A DNA stretch of 64,000 nt, from the NCBI RefSeq assembly GCF_036417845.1, contig NC_089978.1, forward strand, positions 136,456,288 through 136,520,287, given 5' to 3'. A program made the position numbers and the translations under genes. This document shows positions 11,761 to 23,100 of the stretch, piece by piece. Origin of the DNA: Apteryx mantelli. Lineage: Eukaryota; Chordata; Aves; Apterygiformes; Apterygidae. Below the pieces are notes generated by a model. It made no database searches and was not told the DNA's origin. It worked only from the letters and a program-made list of their open reading frames with translations. How positions within the stretch are numbered: the stretch's first letter is position 1; every line of letters begins with the position of its first letter.

Positions 11761-11911
11761 CTTGTGGTCCTGGCATGTAAATGGGTATCAGTTTGCACAA
11801 AAGTGCTGCTGTCAATGTTCTGGACAAAGACCTTCTTCTCAGCTATTGTGTCCTTGCCTACAGAGAGCTGGATGATCACAGCTTCCTTATTGCCTCTTGC
11901 AGTGGAGGGAT
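11761..11911 (-). pseudogene. A2ML1: A2ML1-like exon 3 with two compensating frameshifts
   Basis: 151 nt between ccacag and gtaagc. The start in phase 0 reads IPPLQ (family VPPPA). If read on, that frame stops soon after. The main body is in another frame: KEAVIIQLSV, then AEKKVFVQNIDSSTFVQTD, matching EEVATIRVSG and KKVLIQ..GTFVQTD of A2ML1. The end returns to the first frame as PGPQ|V (family PGQQ|V). Total length keeps the expected phase (0 to 1), so two indels offset each other in length while leaving a stop-containing or aberrant reading. Confidence 0.8.
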
Positions 11912-13923
11912 CTGTGGAGTACAGGAAAATACCCCAGGGTAACTCCGGAGCAGTTCTCAAGGGGGGAATTGGGCATACCAGTTAAGCACATGTGATCTGA
12001 CTAGTAGCTAGTTTGCAGAGGAAACAAGGGGCATAGAACTCTACTTACTGCTAAACAAGTTGTTTCATAGTTGATATGGAAGAGACAGAAGTTCTTAGAA
12101 CTGCACATGATGTTTATAGGATTTATACAAATTTATACTGGTATCTGTAGTACAAGGACACTGGAAGCATCAAGAAGCAGATAATGGTAGAAGCCAGATC
12201 TGTATACCATGCTGGAATAGGTTGAATATTATTTATTACCAAAATTAGAACCCCAATTTGGACTCTGGCAAGTCATAACAATTAGAAGCAAGTGGATCTG
12301 ACCATTTTCTGGGCAGAATGAGAAAAGAACTGCCAGCCTCCAGATGCTTCCCTAAATGTCAAAATGAAGAAACACCTGATTTTGAAGATCCTTCATGCTG
12401 TGCTGTGAGGTCCTTGGTAATGCTTGGAGCCACATTGTCCAAGAGGGAAGTAAAACAGAAAAACATAAACATAGGGAATTCTTGAGCGTTAGTAATAAAC
12501 ACAATACTCAAGCAGTTGCCTTTCACACTGTCAGCAAATGCCAGAGTCCCTAAGCCTTCAGCATGTGTTACTGATCGGGAGATCAGAGAATGAACAACTG
12601 TGAGACGTAAGATCTCAGTAAAATTTCAGATCTGAATAAGAATACTGCACAGAGCTGTGTTCTGAACTACTGCCAAGCACTGCTGTTACCCACTCTCGTT
12701 TTGATGGGTGTTCTGCTATCGTTTCCATTTCTTTATGCATGTTTAAGATCAGTTGGGTGTGACTGGCCAGGTACTCACTTTCCATTGCTGTAATCCAACA
12801 CTTCTCATCACCTGGATTAAGAGATTCTTTATAGGACAAGAAGGAAGGGTCCATGGGCATATAGCTGAATCGCTGACAACACAACCTATGCACAGAAGGG
12901 AATTTTGGCTACCACCTCAGAAAAAGGTTGGGTGCTTCATTAGCCTTACTATGAACTACTATGAATTACTCCATATACAACATACGAGCAATATAGCTGT
13001 TAATATAACTATTAATAATAGAACCGTTAATAATAATATATTAAACCTTAGTATGAACGACTCTGTGTAATAGAGTCTGATCATCAAATCACATACAAAG
13101 TAAGTGAGTATATACATACACACTGTCACCATCAAAACAAGGATCCCACAGCTCTCATCCACAACCTTCTGGAAGGGAAGTCAGAGCTTATAATTCTGCT
13201 CATTATAGTATTGATTACAAGGCTTTATGCAGAACTGTAAGTGGGCTTCTGATACTGCTCATAATTATTCTGCAGAGCTGCTATTCCTCCAAAAGGCAAT
13301 ACAACAGTCTACTGGCATGTATGTTTGTGAAGAGTACCTTTCAAATGGGAGCTGAGAGTCAGCACCAAAGCATTTCAAGCAGTCATCTGCAGGCAGGCTG
13401 GTACAACTCTCCTTATGCAAACCCATTTGGCTAAGGAACATGCACTGTTCTGTAGCTAAGCAGAGAGAAGTCTCCTTATCTCGTGGACAGTCCCTGCCTG
13501 CCTCAGTATCTGTCTCTAAGGCTGATACATCAGACTGCAGGAGCAGCACATTTCTGTGTGCACAGCTTTCCCATTTGCCAGCTGCACCCTCTTGCACTCC
13601 ACCTCTGGTCCCCTCATCACAGCAACAGAGAAGTGAAATTGACAAGGAAGCAGAATTTACCAGCTTTCTTCTGCTCATGTGCCATTTTTGGCAGAACAGA
13701 TGACTGCAGTGGAGATGGCTGAAAATCCTTCTCTGGGACACATTTGAAGTGCACCCTACTAGACATTCAGGCCAGCAAAGATGTGAACAAGCTGAGCAGG
13801 GTAGCAAGGACACTTTAAAAACTCCCCCAAGGAACAAAGCCCTGACCATGAAGACCTGATACTGTAAGCTCGTGTCTGCCCCCACCACTGAAGTAGCTCT
13901 AGCTTCAACTTTGACACCCTCAC

Positions 13924-14107
13924 CAGGAAGTTGAAGCACTGGAACAGTTTTCTGTTCCAGAGAAAGCCATCTAGTAGTGTGTGGTTCTTGCCTTCAGTCT
14001 CCAATATAAGGGTGAGTAGCAGGGGCTCCTTTGAATCCCCTAGGCCCACACAGACCTTCTCTGTAGAAGGATAGCTCAGCCATGCCAGCAGCACCACCCC
14101 ATAGGTC
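13924..14107 (-). pseudogene. A2ML1: A2ML1-like exon 2 (first macroglobulin domain)
   Basis: 184 nt, bounded by a cctag acceptor and a gtgagg donor. The frame is open from TYGVVLLAWLSYPSTEKV through LILETEG to FQCFNFL, matching the A2ML1 segment that starts NYLVTLPARLNFPS and ends HCISFLV. It starts with one base completing a split codon and ends in phase 0. It looks intact, but neighbouring exons 1 and 3 are damaged. Confidence 0.85.
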
Positions 14108-14232
14108 CTAGGAAGACAAAAGAAAACTGGGAGAGAGGTTTAAAAACATCTAGATTTTAAAAAGATAAGCATCTGTGTTCAAAAAGGAGAAGGAAATTCA
14201 GAAGGGAACTGAGTTCTCTGATTAACTGGTAG

Positions 14233-15065
14233 ACTGATACCAATGTGATTGCAGCAGCCTGTCAGGGCCCTGAGGCACTAATAGGCCTTATTGGCCCTAC
14301 CCAGCCTCCTCTGGGGCTTACCCCCACCCCTGCCCATGGCCCAGGACTCCATTTCAGCAGAGCTCCGGACTGTCAGTCCCAGCCCCAGCGACGCCATAGC
14401 AATGCCAGTCTCCAGCTCTGCCACAGCTATGGCCCTGCCTGGCCACAGGCCGCACTGATCTTGACCTCGTCCCGAAGGCTGCTGCCTGGCCCAGTCTCTG
14501 CCCAGCCCTGTCACCATGGCCCTACCCGGCCATTGCGGGGCTGTGTCTGATCCCAGTTACCCTCACCAGGCCTGATCCAGACTCAACCTGCAGGCTGACT
14601 GCCCAGCCTGGCTTCAGCCCTGCACCACCACCATGGACCTGCCTGGCTATCATTGGGCTGTGTCTGGTCCTGGTTGCCCTCACCAGGCCTGATCTGAACC
14701 CCAACCCATGTTGTCCAGTTTGACCTCAGTCCTCCCTCATCAGCACAGACTTACTTGGTGATCACAGGGTTATGACTCACCATGTTCACCAACACTGGAC
14801 CCAATTTTGATTTGCTGACTTGCATACCTGGCTTGACCTGGAGTCTGCCTCATCACCATGAACTTGTCTAGTGATCTGGACTCCTGGTTGAATCTGACTA
14901 CCATCTCTTGGTCTGCCTTGCTTGCCTCACTCAGGTACTGTGAGCCTGGGCCTGGGCCAGCAATGCCCCTACCCTGCCAGCCATGTTATCAGGTTCAGCT
15001 TCCGGCTCCTCTCCCTTGGGGAGCAGCTGGCCTTCACTACTCCCTGATGCAGGCTGCCTGGCAGT
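14233..15065. repeat. Degenerate GC-rich tandem repeat (about 117-bp period) in A2ML1-like intron 1
   Basis: A GC-rich block in an otherwise AT-rich window. The motif GGGCTGTGTCTG occurs at 14538 and again at 14655, and CACCAGGCCTGATC at 14564 and 14681, both 117 bp apart. Looser copies built on 'accatg...ctgcctgg' extend on either side. The open frames here on both strands come from the repeat composition and are not genes. Confidence 0.65.
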
Positions 15066-16294
15066 AGGAACACATGGTTTACTACCTCTCCTTTATCTTC
15101 CTGCCTTCACTTCTCAGATGTCAAAGGAACTCAGTGAGGTTCAGAGACTCCAGCCTTAGTATTTCGGAAAGTAGAGAAAGTAGCCCAGAGAACTACAGAG
15201 ACTGAAGCAACAAGTGCCTGCATACCTTCCCTACAGAGGTACACCCAACCTTCCACAAGAGAAACAGGGACTCAAAATACCTCATCTCTCAAAGGAAAGG
15301 GGCCTTGCTGTTGCCTCTGAAGTTCAATTGGAACAGTCCCTTTAGTTGCTCCTGTGACATCAGAGTTGTTTCTCTGGTATCCAATAATGATGCTGCAGAA
15401 GCAAATTTCTCACAGATGTATCACATCTGTATAATCTTTCTGCTTGTGCTACCATCTTTTACCATCACTGGGCCTCTGAGCAATAGGACAGAAAGAGGCA
15501 CATGGGAAGCCATGTGCTAAGACAGGAAGCTTCCTAATATGTCACCTGTCCACTCTCTCTATGGTCCTTGGCCTTCTGCAACTTGGTAACAATTACTAGT
15601 TATCCCTTCAAGAGGAAAATCAGTGCAAAGTGGAACAAGAGGACGAGGCTTTGATAATGAATATTTCTCCTCTATTTCTATTGTATAAAGAACAGGAAAG
15701 AGGGTGAAATTGGAAAAAATGTAGTTTTTTAACCAGTTTCATCAAGAAGTTCTCAGCACAACACTGCTACTGGTTTTCCAAAACCCTTATTGTACCCCTT
15801 CTAAAAGCCATACTAAATTACAGAAGATGGCCAGACTCTCCCTCCCTTAGCCCTTTTTGTCCCACTCTCCATGGGAAAACCTCAGAATTGGTCTTTCACG
15901 TTCCCTTACCGCAGTATAACCACCTCCCTACACCAGCCAGGCACCTGTCCCATCTCCAGCTTCCTCATTCCCTGTCAAGGACAATGCACAGTCACTCAAA
16001 TTCATCTGTTTGCCTCCTTTCTGATTTTATTTCATGTGGCATTCCCTCTGCCTCTGTCTAGTGCCCTCAAACCCTTGGTCCCCAATGATGCCTTCTCCTA
16101 GTCCTATGTCCTCCACAATACCATCTCTTTATCTCTGAAGTCACTAAGGTAAAGTACTAAGAGTGCTTTAGGTCCCCCAGACACCTCATAAGCTACTCCT
16201 CCCTCTCACACACATGCTGTCTTCCTCCCCTTTCCTAAAGGGCTGCAACCAGTTCCACAGTGACTCAAAGGACAGAAACACTTGCTGAGGTTTA

Positions 16295-16342
16295 CTGAAG
16301 AAGCAGGATCAACATGCTGAGAAGAAGCAGCCACATGTCCAT
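16295..16342 (-). pseudogene. A2ML1: A2ML1-like exon 1 (signal peptide)
   Basis: Translates as MDMWLLLLSMLILLLQ, a hydrophobic leader like those starting A2M-family proteins. The second Met-Trp (MWLLLL) is the better match to the family start. The frame meets TAA directly after CAG. The junction reads CAG|TAAACC, which looks like a donor (CAG|GTAAACC type) that lost its G, so both splicing and reading are affected. Exon 2 needs two bases from exon 1 to keep frame. A candidate TATA box lies upstream. The assignment is inferred from the leader and position. Confidence 0.55.
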
Positions 16343-16459
16343 GGGTGAAGCCACATGTGCTGCACTTGGCACAGCTGCCAAAAAGCCTCTTTGCAAGGAC
16401 CTAGAGAAGGATAGAGGAGAGGAGACTAGGCTACTTTGTCTCAGATTCTGCAGCACCAG

Positions 16460-16466
16460 TTTTATA
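16460..16466 (-). promoter_or_regulatory. Candidate TATA box of the A2ML1-like locus
   Basis: The minus strand reads TATAAAA here, about 120 nt upstream of the candidate initiator ATG of exon 1. A start of transcription about 30 nt downstream would leave a 5'UTR of roughly 90 nt, which is plausible. No other promoter element was identified. The assignment rests on position and motif only. Confidence 0.4.
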
Positions 16467-17272
16467 ACCTGTCAGCATCACAACTCCTTTGCCCAGCTAC
16501 CAATGGGATTCAGTCCTCCAATCAGGGCATCTCCTGAAGTGAGGAAGAAGGAAATCAGATATGACCTGAGAAGACCTCTGGAACAGAGCCCAGGGAAAGC
16601 CCTGGAAGGCTGGAAAAGCTACTTTTCTTCTTGCAATCTGGACAGGACCAAATGTCCACACAATATACAAGCACCACATGCCTCAGTTTGTCTAATATGT
16701 ATACAAGCAAGTACGCTTGGAAAACCTTATAATCTGCAGAAAACAAGATTGAACCAAATCAAAAGTAAGACAAAAAGAAATCTAAAAAGAAATCATTTTT
16801 CCAAGCCTGGCAATATTCTTTGTGCTGAAATAAGTCCAAACAAAAGTATGAGTTGCTTTTTGTAGAAGAGCTGTCAGGTTTTCACTCACTACCCAAAGAG
16901 TGCTGAGCATAGCAGACTGAAACAAAATTCATCAGGGCACAAATCACCAGACAGGAGAAAATAAACATGGTTAAGAGTGGGATTGTCAAAGATCCATTCC
17001 ACAAACCATTCCACTGCATTGACAGTTATGCTCCCATACTCCATAAACAAAACTATCCATCAGGGGAGTTCTTCCAGTATCTGTCCAAAGAAGTAATGTA
17101 GTTAAGGTAGGAAAAACTCCTGAATCTTATCTGTAGATGTTCTCAATGGACCAAGCTCTGTCTAAAATTCACCAGCCCAAATTCTGTCGAACAGCCTCCG
17201 TACTGTCAGTACCATTCCCAGTGGACCTGTTCTAGTAGAGATTCACACTATGAGGTTTGCTAGCTAGTTTAT

Positions 17273-17306
17273 GCAAGATGAGAGATTTTGCAAGATGAGA
17301 GATTTT
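17273..17306. repeat. 17-bp tandem duplication
   Basis: Two perfect adjacent copies of GCAAGATGAGAGATTTT. Confidence 0.9.
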
Positions 17307-19533
17307 GTAAGTACTGTGCCTCACCTAGGAAATATAACCCCACGGTTACAAGACTCACAGAAGTATGTGCTGGGGTCTTTCCCATATACTTTAATTTGAG
17401 GGTAATCAGATTGTCACAGGAAAATCAATGCTGGTCTAAACTCACATTTGCAACTTTTCAAGTAAATCAGTTTGAGCCTGGTGAAGTTAGGAGACAGTTT
17501 GCTTTTTTGCTAGTAACTGGTATGTCTTGCAGATACTTGTGAAAGGGAGTAAAATCTTTCCAGATGCTAAACACTTTAACAAAGAGGGCAATATAATGGA
17601 GGAGGAAAACAGTAAGCAATATGTAATTCAGCTGGATGAACAACTATTATAGCCAAAGGAAAAGTAGTTACTGGAATGATGCAGTTCAAAGGGGAGACTG
17701 CAAAAGAACTTGCAGTTAAGAAAGAACAATGGAAACAGTTCTCCACTGCTCTGAGTGACATTTTTCTGAAGCTTATCTATGGATTTAAATTTACAAGGAT
17801 CTTTTGTTGGCCGAGATTAAGGGAGTAAAAGTCAAGTGCTGTTTTATTAATGCATGCATGTTAATTCTCTTGTTTCTTCTTCATCTGCATGACAGTAGGT
17901 AGTCTGGAAGTTCCAGGATTCCAACTAAAGTTCTGTTTAAGTGTCTTGTTTTGCATGTTGAATATACACTTATGCCTAGATCTATGATTTCTTCTGAGGA
18001 CTCTTTGCACATTTCCACAATACTATATCTACAAACAACTGCTGCTTCCGCAGTTTTCCAGTTATTTACAGTTGGAAGTCTGAATGTTGTTTAACTTAGT
18101 CTCCAGGAAGCTCTTCTTTCAACACACACTTACCTACAGATAATGAACCAAATAAGGAATCAAACTTTCAGAAATAATGCTCTGCTCCTAAGTCTTGGTC
18201 AGCCCATACCAGCATGCACTGCTTTTTCCTGTCCTTGCTCATAGGGAGGGTGATTTTGGGAAAGTATCCTATGCACTGTGAGGAGAGTTCAAAAAAGCTC
18301 TCAGCCTCACTGCAAGACAAATGCCTGAAAGTCACTCTCAGCTGTTGTATCGGCATACTCACTTGAAGGAAGTAACACCTGATCACGTGAATACATTCAT
18401 TTTGAAGCAATTATTCCCCCTTCCCATGTGTTGGAAAACACACACTAACCTACCATCATCTGTTCCTCCTTCTTCTTGTAGACAAGCCTATGGAGAAATG
18501 CTTAAGCTCTGATACTAATTCATGAGGTAACATACTGTGCACACTCTTTCTGAAAAGCTCGTCCCAGATGAAGAAGCAAAAGTTGCCAGCCTGCATACAC
18601 AGGCAACACCTGCTGCCTGAAGAGCTCTAGATTATAACAGGTCAGTTCTGCCAGCCTTAATCCTCTGGGCAGTGAATAACCATTTTCATGCAAGGGCTGC
18701 CAAACACATGAAAAAGTGATTGCCCTGCTGTATTATGTTTCCATATAAGCTGCACATTTCACTGCAAGTGCACAGATCCATTGCATCTACATAATGGATC
18801 CAGTGCAGCCCCCTGGCTTCTGGCTCCAAAACACACTGAGGCGCTAAGTAGGTCCAATTCATAATGTGAACAGTACTGCTACTGTTAGCACAGTTCTAAA
18901 GGACTGCAATAATTCTTCTGGTGGCCCTGCATTCAGCTTCGCATGTTCCATACTCTGCTTCCTCCCATCCCTTTCCTCCCATCCCAGCTTCTTCTTCCTT
19001 CCTTTCCTTTTTGGATCTAGAAATCCAAGGTTTCCCTTCTTGAGAGGATGTTTAGCTACATTATAAAGAAGAAGTTTAGCTAAAACCATAGTTCCATAAG
19101 ATATTAATATCAGTTTGGGGCACAGCCAGATTGCTTGTAGTTTTGCATGTGATCCAGATGAAGTGGACCCACACAGTTGTAACTGTTGAATGCAGCTGGG
19201 TGTTTCCATGAGCTGTGGGAGTGCAAATGATGCCTGATCAGGCATGAAGCATGTTAGAAAAAAGTTTCCTCTATCAAAGTCTTAAAGAAAAGACACCTTG
19301 AGCCTGCAAGACAAGTTTGTAGGTGTTCCATTCTGTGACATATGGCCATAAAGTTCAGGATCTAATTATACAGTAAACAGGATTTATTGCCATGTGGAAT
19401 CAACCTGGTACCCAAGTAGAGCTTGGAAACTTCCTTTCTAAACCAGCATCCCAAAATGGCAGAATTGTTTTTCTGTGCTCCAGACCAGTGAATTTTAGCC
19501 TGTTCTCTGCTAGCCCTTAGAGGTCTGTGTATT

Positions 19534-20153
19534 CACAGAATCACAGAATGGTTGAGGTTGGAAGGGACCTCTGGAGATCATCTAGTCCAACTCCCCTGCT
19601 CAAGCAGGGTCACCTAGAGCACGTTGCACAGGATCACATCCAGGTGGGTTTTGAATATCTCCAGAGAAGGAGACTCCACAACCTCTCTGGGCAACCTGTT
19701 CCAGTACTCTGTCACCCTCACAGTGAAGAAGTTTTTCCTCATGTTCAGATGGAAGTGTCTGTGTTTCAGTTTGTGCCCATTGCCTCGCGTCCTGTCGCTC
19801 GGCACCACTGAAAAGAATCTGGCTCCATCCTCTTGACACCCTCCCTTCAGACACTTGTACATGTTAATAAGATCTCCTCTCAACCTTCTTTTTTCCAGGC
19901 TAAACAGGCCCAGCTCTCTCAGTCTTTCCTCATAAGAGAGATGCTCCAGTCCCCTAATCATCTTTGTAGCCCTTCACTGGACTTGCTCCAGTAGTGCCAC
20001 ATCCCTCTTGTACTGGGGAGCCCAGAACTGGACCCAGTACTCCAGATGTGGCCTCACCAGGACTGAGGAGAGGGGGAGGATCACCTCCCTCGACCTGCTG
20101 GCAACACTCTTCCTGATGCACCCCAGGATACCATTGGCCTTCTTGGCTACAAG
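19534..20153 (-). mobile_element. CR1 LINE 3' fragment
   Basis: Minus-strand, 5'-truncated CR1. The 3' end shows the CACAGAAT (reverse ATTCTGTG) units at about 19534-19549. It encodes a 115-codon open piece of ORF2 ([20 protein letters not shown]) ending ILCNVL-stop, with a TGA upstream where the 54-kb copy has Arg (QVQRRATK). It is about 620 bp and similar to the other recent copies. Confidence 0.95.
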
Positions 20154-23100
20154 ACGGAATTGTGGACAAGTCCATTCCCTTGAAGGGATTACAAAAGGGC
20201 ACTAAAACACAGGCCTGTTCTTAGTGCACTTACTTTTGCAATATAAAGTTCTGCACCCTTATTGGAAAACTTGCAGGAAGCTAAAGATTTAGGGAAAAAA
20301 AGGTTGCAAACAGCTGTGCTAGACCTTTTTTTCCCTGTCACCCACCCCCACCTGTTCTTCTGGAACAAGCACAAAATGATGCTCTGAAAATTCACACGAT
20401 GGCTCTTTACTGACACATTGTTCATACTACTCTCTCTGTAGCATCTCCTGACATTCTTGGCTTTGTTGTAAAATACCTGGAATGTCTGTTTAACTTAAAT
20501 GATTTCCTTTGCTTCAACTTGTGTATACGGACATGGCATTCAGATTCCTAGGGCATTAGAACTGCTATGAAGTCACATCCTTTCCATCCTACAGGACCAC
20601 TGAGAGTTTGTTCTCTGCTCTCTAGAACTACATTCAGTCTTGGTTTACATAATTTAAGTAACAGCATCTCGGGTGAGAAGTCTATTCCACAATGTAACCT
20701 ATGTAAACAATGTGATCTGCTCTGGCAGATCTGCTTGAGAATTCCTGGATTTAGGTGGGGCAGGACAGTAAGGAACATTGGTAAAGAAACTCAGGACTGG
20801 AAGTTCCAAAAGGCCAGAGAGGAGGAGTGGGGGATATCTGATTATGCATATGACCTATTTACAACACACTCGGCTTTAATTTGCCTTGACAAAATTTTAC
20901 CTTCCTATAAAGAGCATGGATTTCAAGAAAGGGAAACAGGATCACAACCTACAAACTATATGAAAGTTGTTAAGGTCAAGGCAGCAGAAAAATGGTTTAG
21001 AGGAAAGCTGGATAGGTAGAGTAGGTAAAGCTGAGGGATGGTGGCAAATTTCAAGCCGAATACCAGGAAATCCTAGTTAACAATAAGACTGCTTAGCAGT
21101 ACTGGTAAGTAAAATTATCTCCAGAAGGAGAAAAATCCAGAAATGGGTTTTTAAAGTTGGGACAAGATGAAACCTTGGAGAAACCTGGAGAAGACAAGGA
21201 GTGAGGGGTGAAGAGGCAAAGACATAACAACTAGCTATATAAAGTATTTACAAGGTTTTTGCCACATTTTCCAATATTTCATTAAAGGTACTTTACCTTA
21301 GCAGGATAGGGAATTATTTAGTCAGGGCTCAGCTCACTGCAGTATGCAATAGGACAGATCATAGTTAGGATCATAGAAAGCAGACACCTCCATGCCCAGA
21401 ACTGCACTGGATGCAACACACAGCCTATCAGCAGCTAGGAAAGCAACAGATCAGCTGGACATGAATTTCTTACATATTTGCCTGATTGCAAGTCCATGAG
21501 CACTGCCATAGCTACCTATGCCAGGCCTAAGCAGAGCCCAGGAAGTATCATAAGGAAAGACCCCAAATTGGGAGAATAATGCATCACAGAACTGTCATTT
21601 TGCTCTTTGAAAAGTTAACCCTAACTTGAGGTTCTTTTAAGCCCTTTGAGTCAATTTAATGTCTCACAGACTTGCATGGGAAAAAATAAAGTGTTTTCTA
21701 CTCAAAGAAATGTGTACATTTCACACAACAGACAGCTTCCCAAGACCAGGTACCTAGAGCAGTGAATAGGAAAATCCTGCTTACAGTATAATCTATATAC
21801 TCAGCTCTTTGCATATCTTTTTCCTTGATTCATCTCTCATCCTAGTTTTCTCATTCTCTACTCTGTTTCACCCTTAGCCTTCTTTGTACTGCCTCCTACT
21901 TTTTCCTCTGCCACTACTTCAGATCTCCTGGTCAAATGGGTGAGCACTGAGCCTGGAAAACAGCGGGAACAGGAAACTGACCCTTGCAAGAGGAACTGAT
22001 TGAATGCTCAGCTACTACTTGAACATCTGCAGATGCACATGAATCTCCCCACATAGCAGCTTGGAAAGATTTCTGCAGCAGTCTGCATCAAGGGTAACAT
22101 ATATATCCAACATGCTCTTGTATTCTATTCCCAAGGGATAAAAAGTAGAATGACCCTATCTGTCCCCACCTAGTTTCTTCATTCTCTAGAATGCCAAAGA
22201 TAAAATAACAGGCTGTGGAGAAGGAGCATGACTCACATGATTTCTGCTTGCTGAAAAACAGTAAGAGTCAACAGGTCTTGAAAGTCAACAACACCCCTTT
22301 TTATGGCTGTCTATAAGTGCAGATCCCATGTACAGTAATGAGCTAGCAGCATGGTCTTGCAGGTGGATTGAGTTGGGATTTCACCTGAATATTGCCCTCC
22401 CTAACACCAGTTGGCAAAAGTTTGTAGTAGCTCTTTAAACTTCTGCTTTGGGGGCCATGCTGCGGAGGATTTAGCTTGTTTATAGCATGTGCTGCTCCAT
22501 TTGGATGTGCAAACCATTTCATTAGCCTCTGATCCAAATCTTTTGTGATGTCAAAAGAAAGTATAATCAAGGGACTTTATAAGGGATCTCATTCTATTTG
22601 AGTTCTGTGGGTTTAGAATATCTCTTTACATTCAGAGGACAGCATTTTGCTTCATTTCCAGATGATTAGGCTCTTAGGAAAAAAGTCCCTAAAAAACAAA
22701 GATATGCCTAAGTCTTGATCATAATGAAAGTCTTAACACCATTTTTTTTGATGAGGATGAGGTTTCATTGCTCTGAATGGAGGGAGTATTTTGACTGAAG
22801 AGTTTGATGTACAGCTTGTCTTTGAAAGCTGAAATAGCCACTGAAGAGTCACCTTCATTGATAAACAGAGGAGGAAGATAACAGTTCAAACAGTGGTTCC
22901 ATATGTACTGAAAGAATTGAAGTCCCATAGTGAAGAAGTTTTCCTGTCTAGACAATGAAGGTGAGAAATCTGTTTGATCTGAAAAACTGTAATCATACTG
23001 TAAGTGACAGACAGACATTGCTGTCAAATGTATCTCTCCAACTTTAAAATAGGTTCATCTGTTCTAACAATGACAAACACTCCAGAGGAACTGAAAGTGA

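Larger units (their letters stand above)
967..16342 (-). pseudogene. A2ML1: A2ML1-like (alpha-2-macroglobulin-like 1) pseudogene, N-terminal half, 15 exons
   Basis: Fifteen consecutive exons were found by translating the minus strand and matching them in order to the N-terminal half of human A2ML1, a secreted thioester protease inhibitor. Identity is clearest to A2ML1 rather than ovostatin or A2M (for example GVEVNATH, SISFEDSG, YLHLQPYYSSTKSY, GMFSSQNGGYPYEV). Exon sizes and most phases fit the family: a 53-nt exon 4 and 85-nt exons 6 and 7. The reading frame is broken many times: stops in exons 4 and 10, frameshifts in exons 3, 5, 8 and 14, a donor GT changed to AT after exon 9, and faulty splice sites after exon 1 and before exon 5. 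The locus is cut by the left window edge before the bait region, thioester and receptor-binding domains. It lies downstream of RIMKLB on the same strand, as A2ML1 does in human. Exons 11, 12 and 15 look intact, so decay is moderate. Sequencing or assembly error cannot explain this many independent lesions. Another functional A2M-family copy may exist outside the window. Confidence 0.85.
15066..19533. other. 5' flank and intron 1 of the A2ML1-like locus, otherwise unannotated
   Basis: Apart from exon 1 and the TATA box, I see no gene. A short 17-bp tandem duplication lies at 17273-17306. Open frames on both strands (the longest is 183 codons, plus strand, 16314-16865, overlapping exon 1 antisense) match no family I know. 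Confidence 0.5.

Noticed and set aside
12959-13162. Exon-like segment reading KVVDESCGILVLMVT on the minus strand
   Set aside because: It lies between A2ML1-like exons 2 and 3, where the family has no exon. The acceptor looks fair, but there is no proper donor and no homology.
13265-13939. 224-codon minus-strand frame
   Set aside because: It overlaps the end of A2ML1-like exon 2 in another frame and runs into intron. It does not match the family after its first codons.
16314-16865. 183-codon plus-strand open frame
   Set aside because: It overlaps A2ML1-like exon 1 on the other strand, shows no recognisable domain and has no splice or promoter context. Treated as chance.
18168-18410. 80-codon minus-strand frame upstream of A2ML1-like exon 1
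   Set aside because: It resembled a secreted-protein segment at first sight, but I could not match it to any A2M-family exon.
20567-21019. 150-codon plus-strand open frame
   Set aside because: No family resemblance, low-complexity-free but isolated, no supporting signals.
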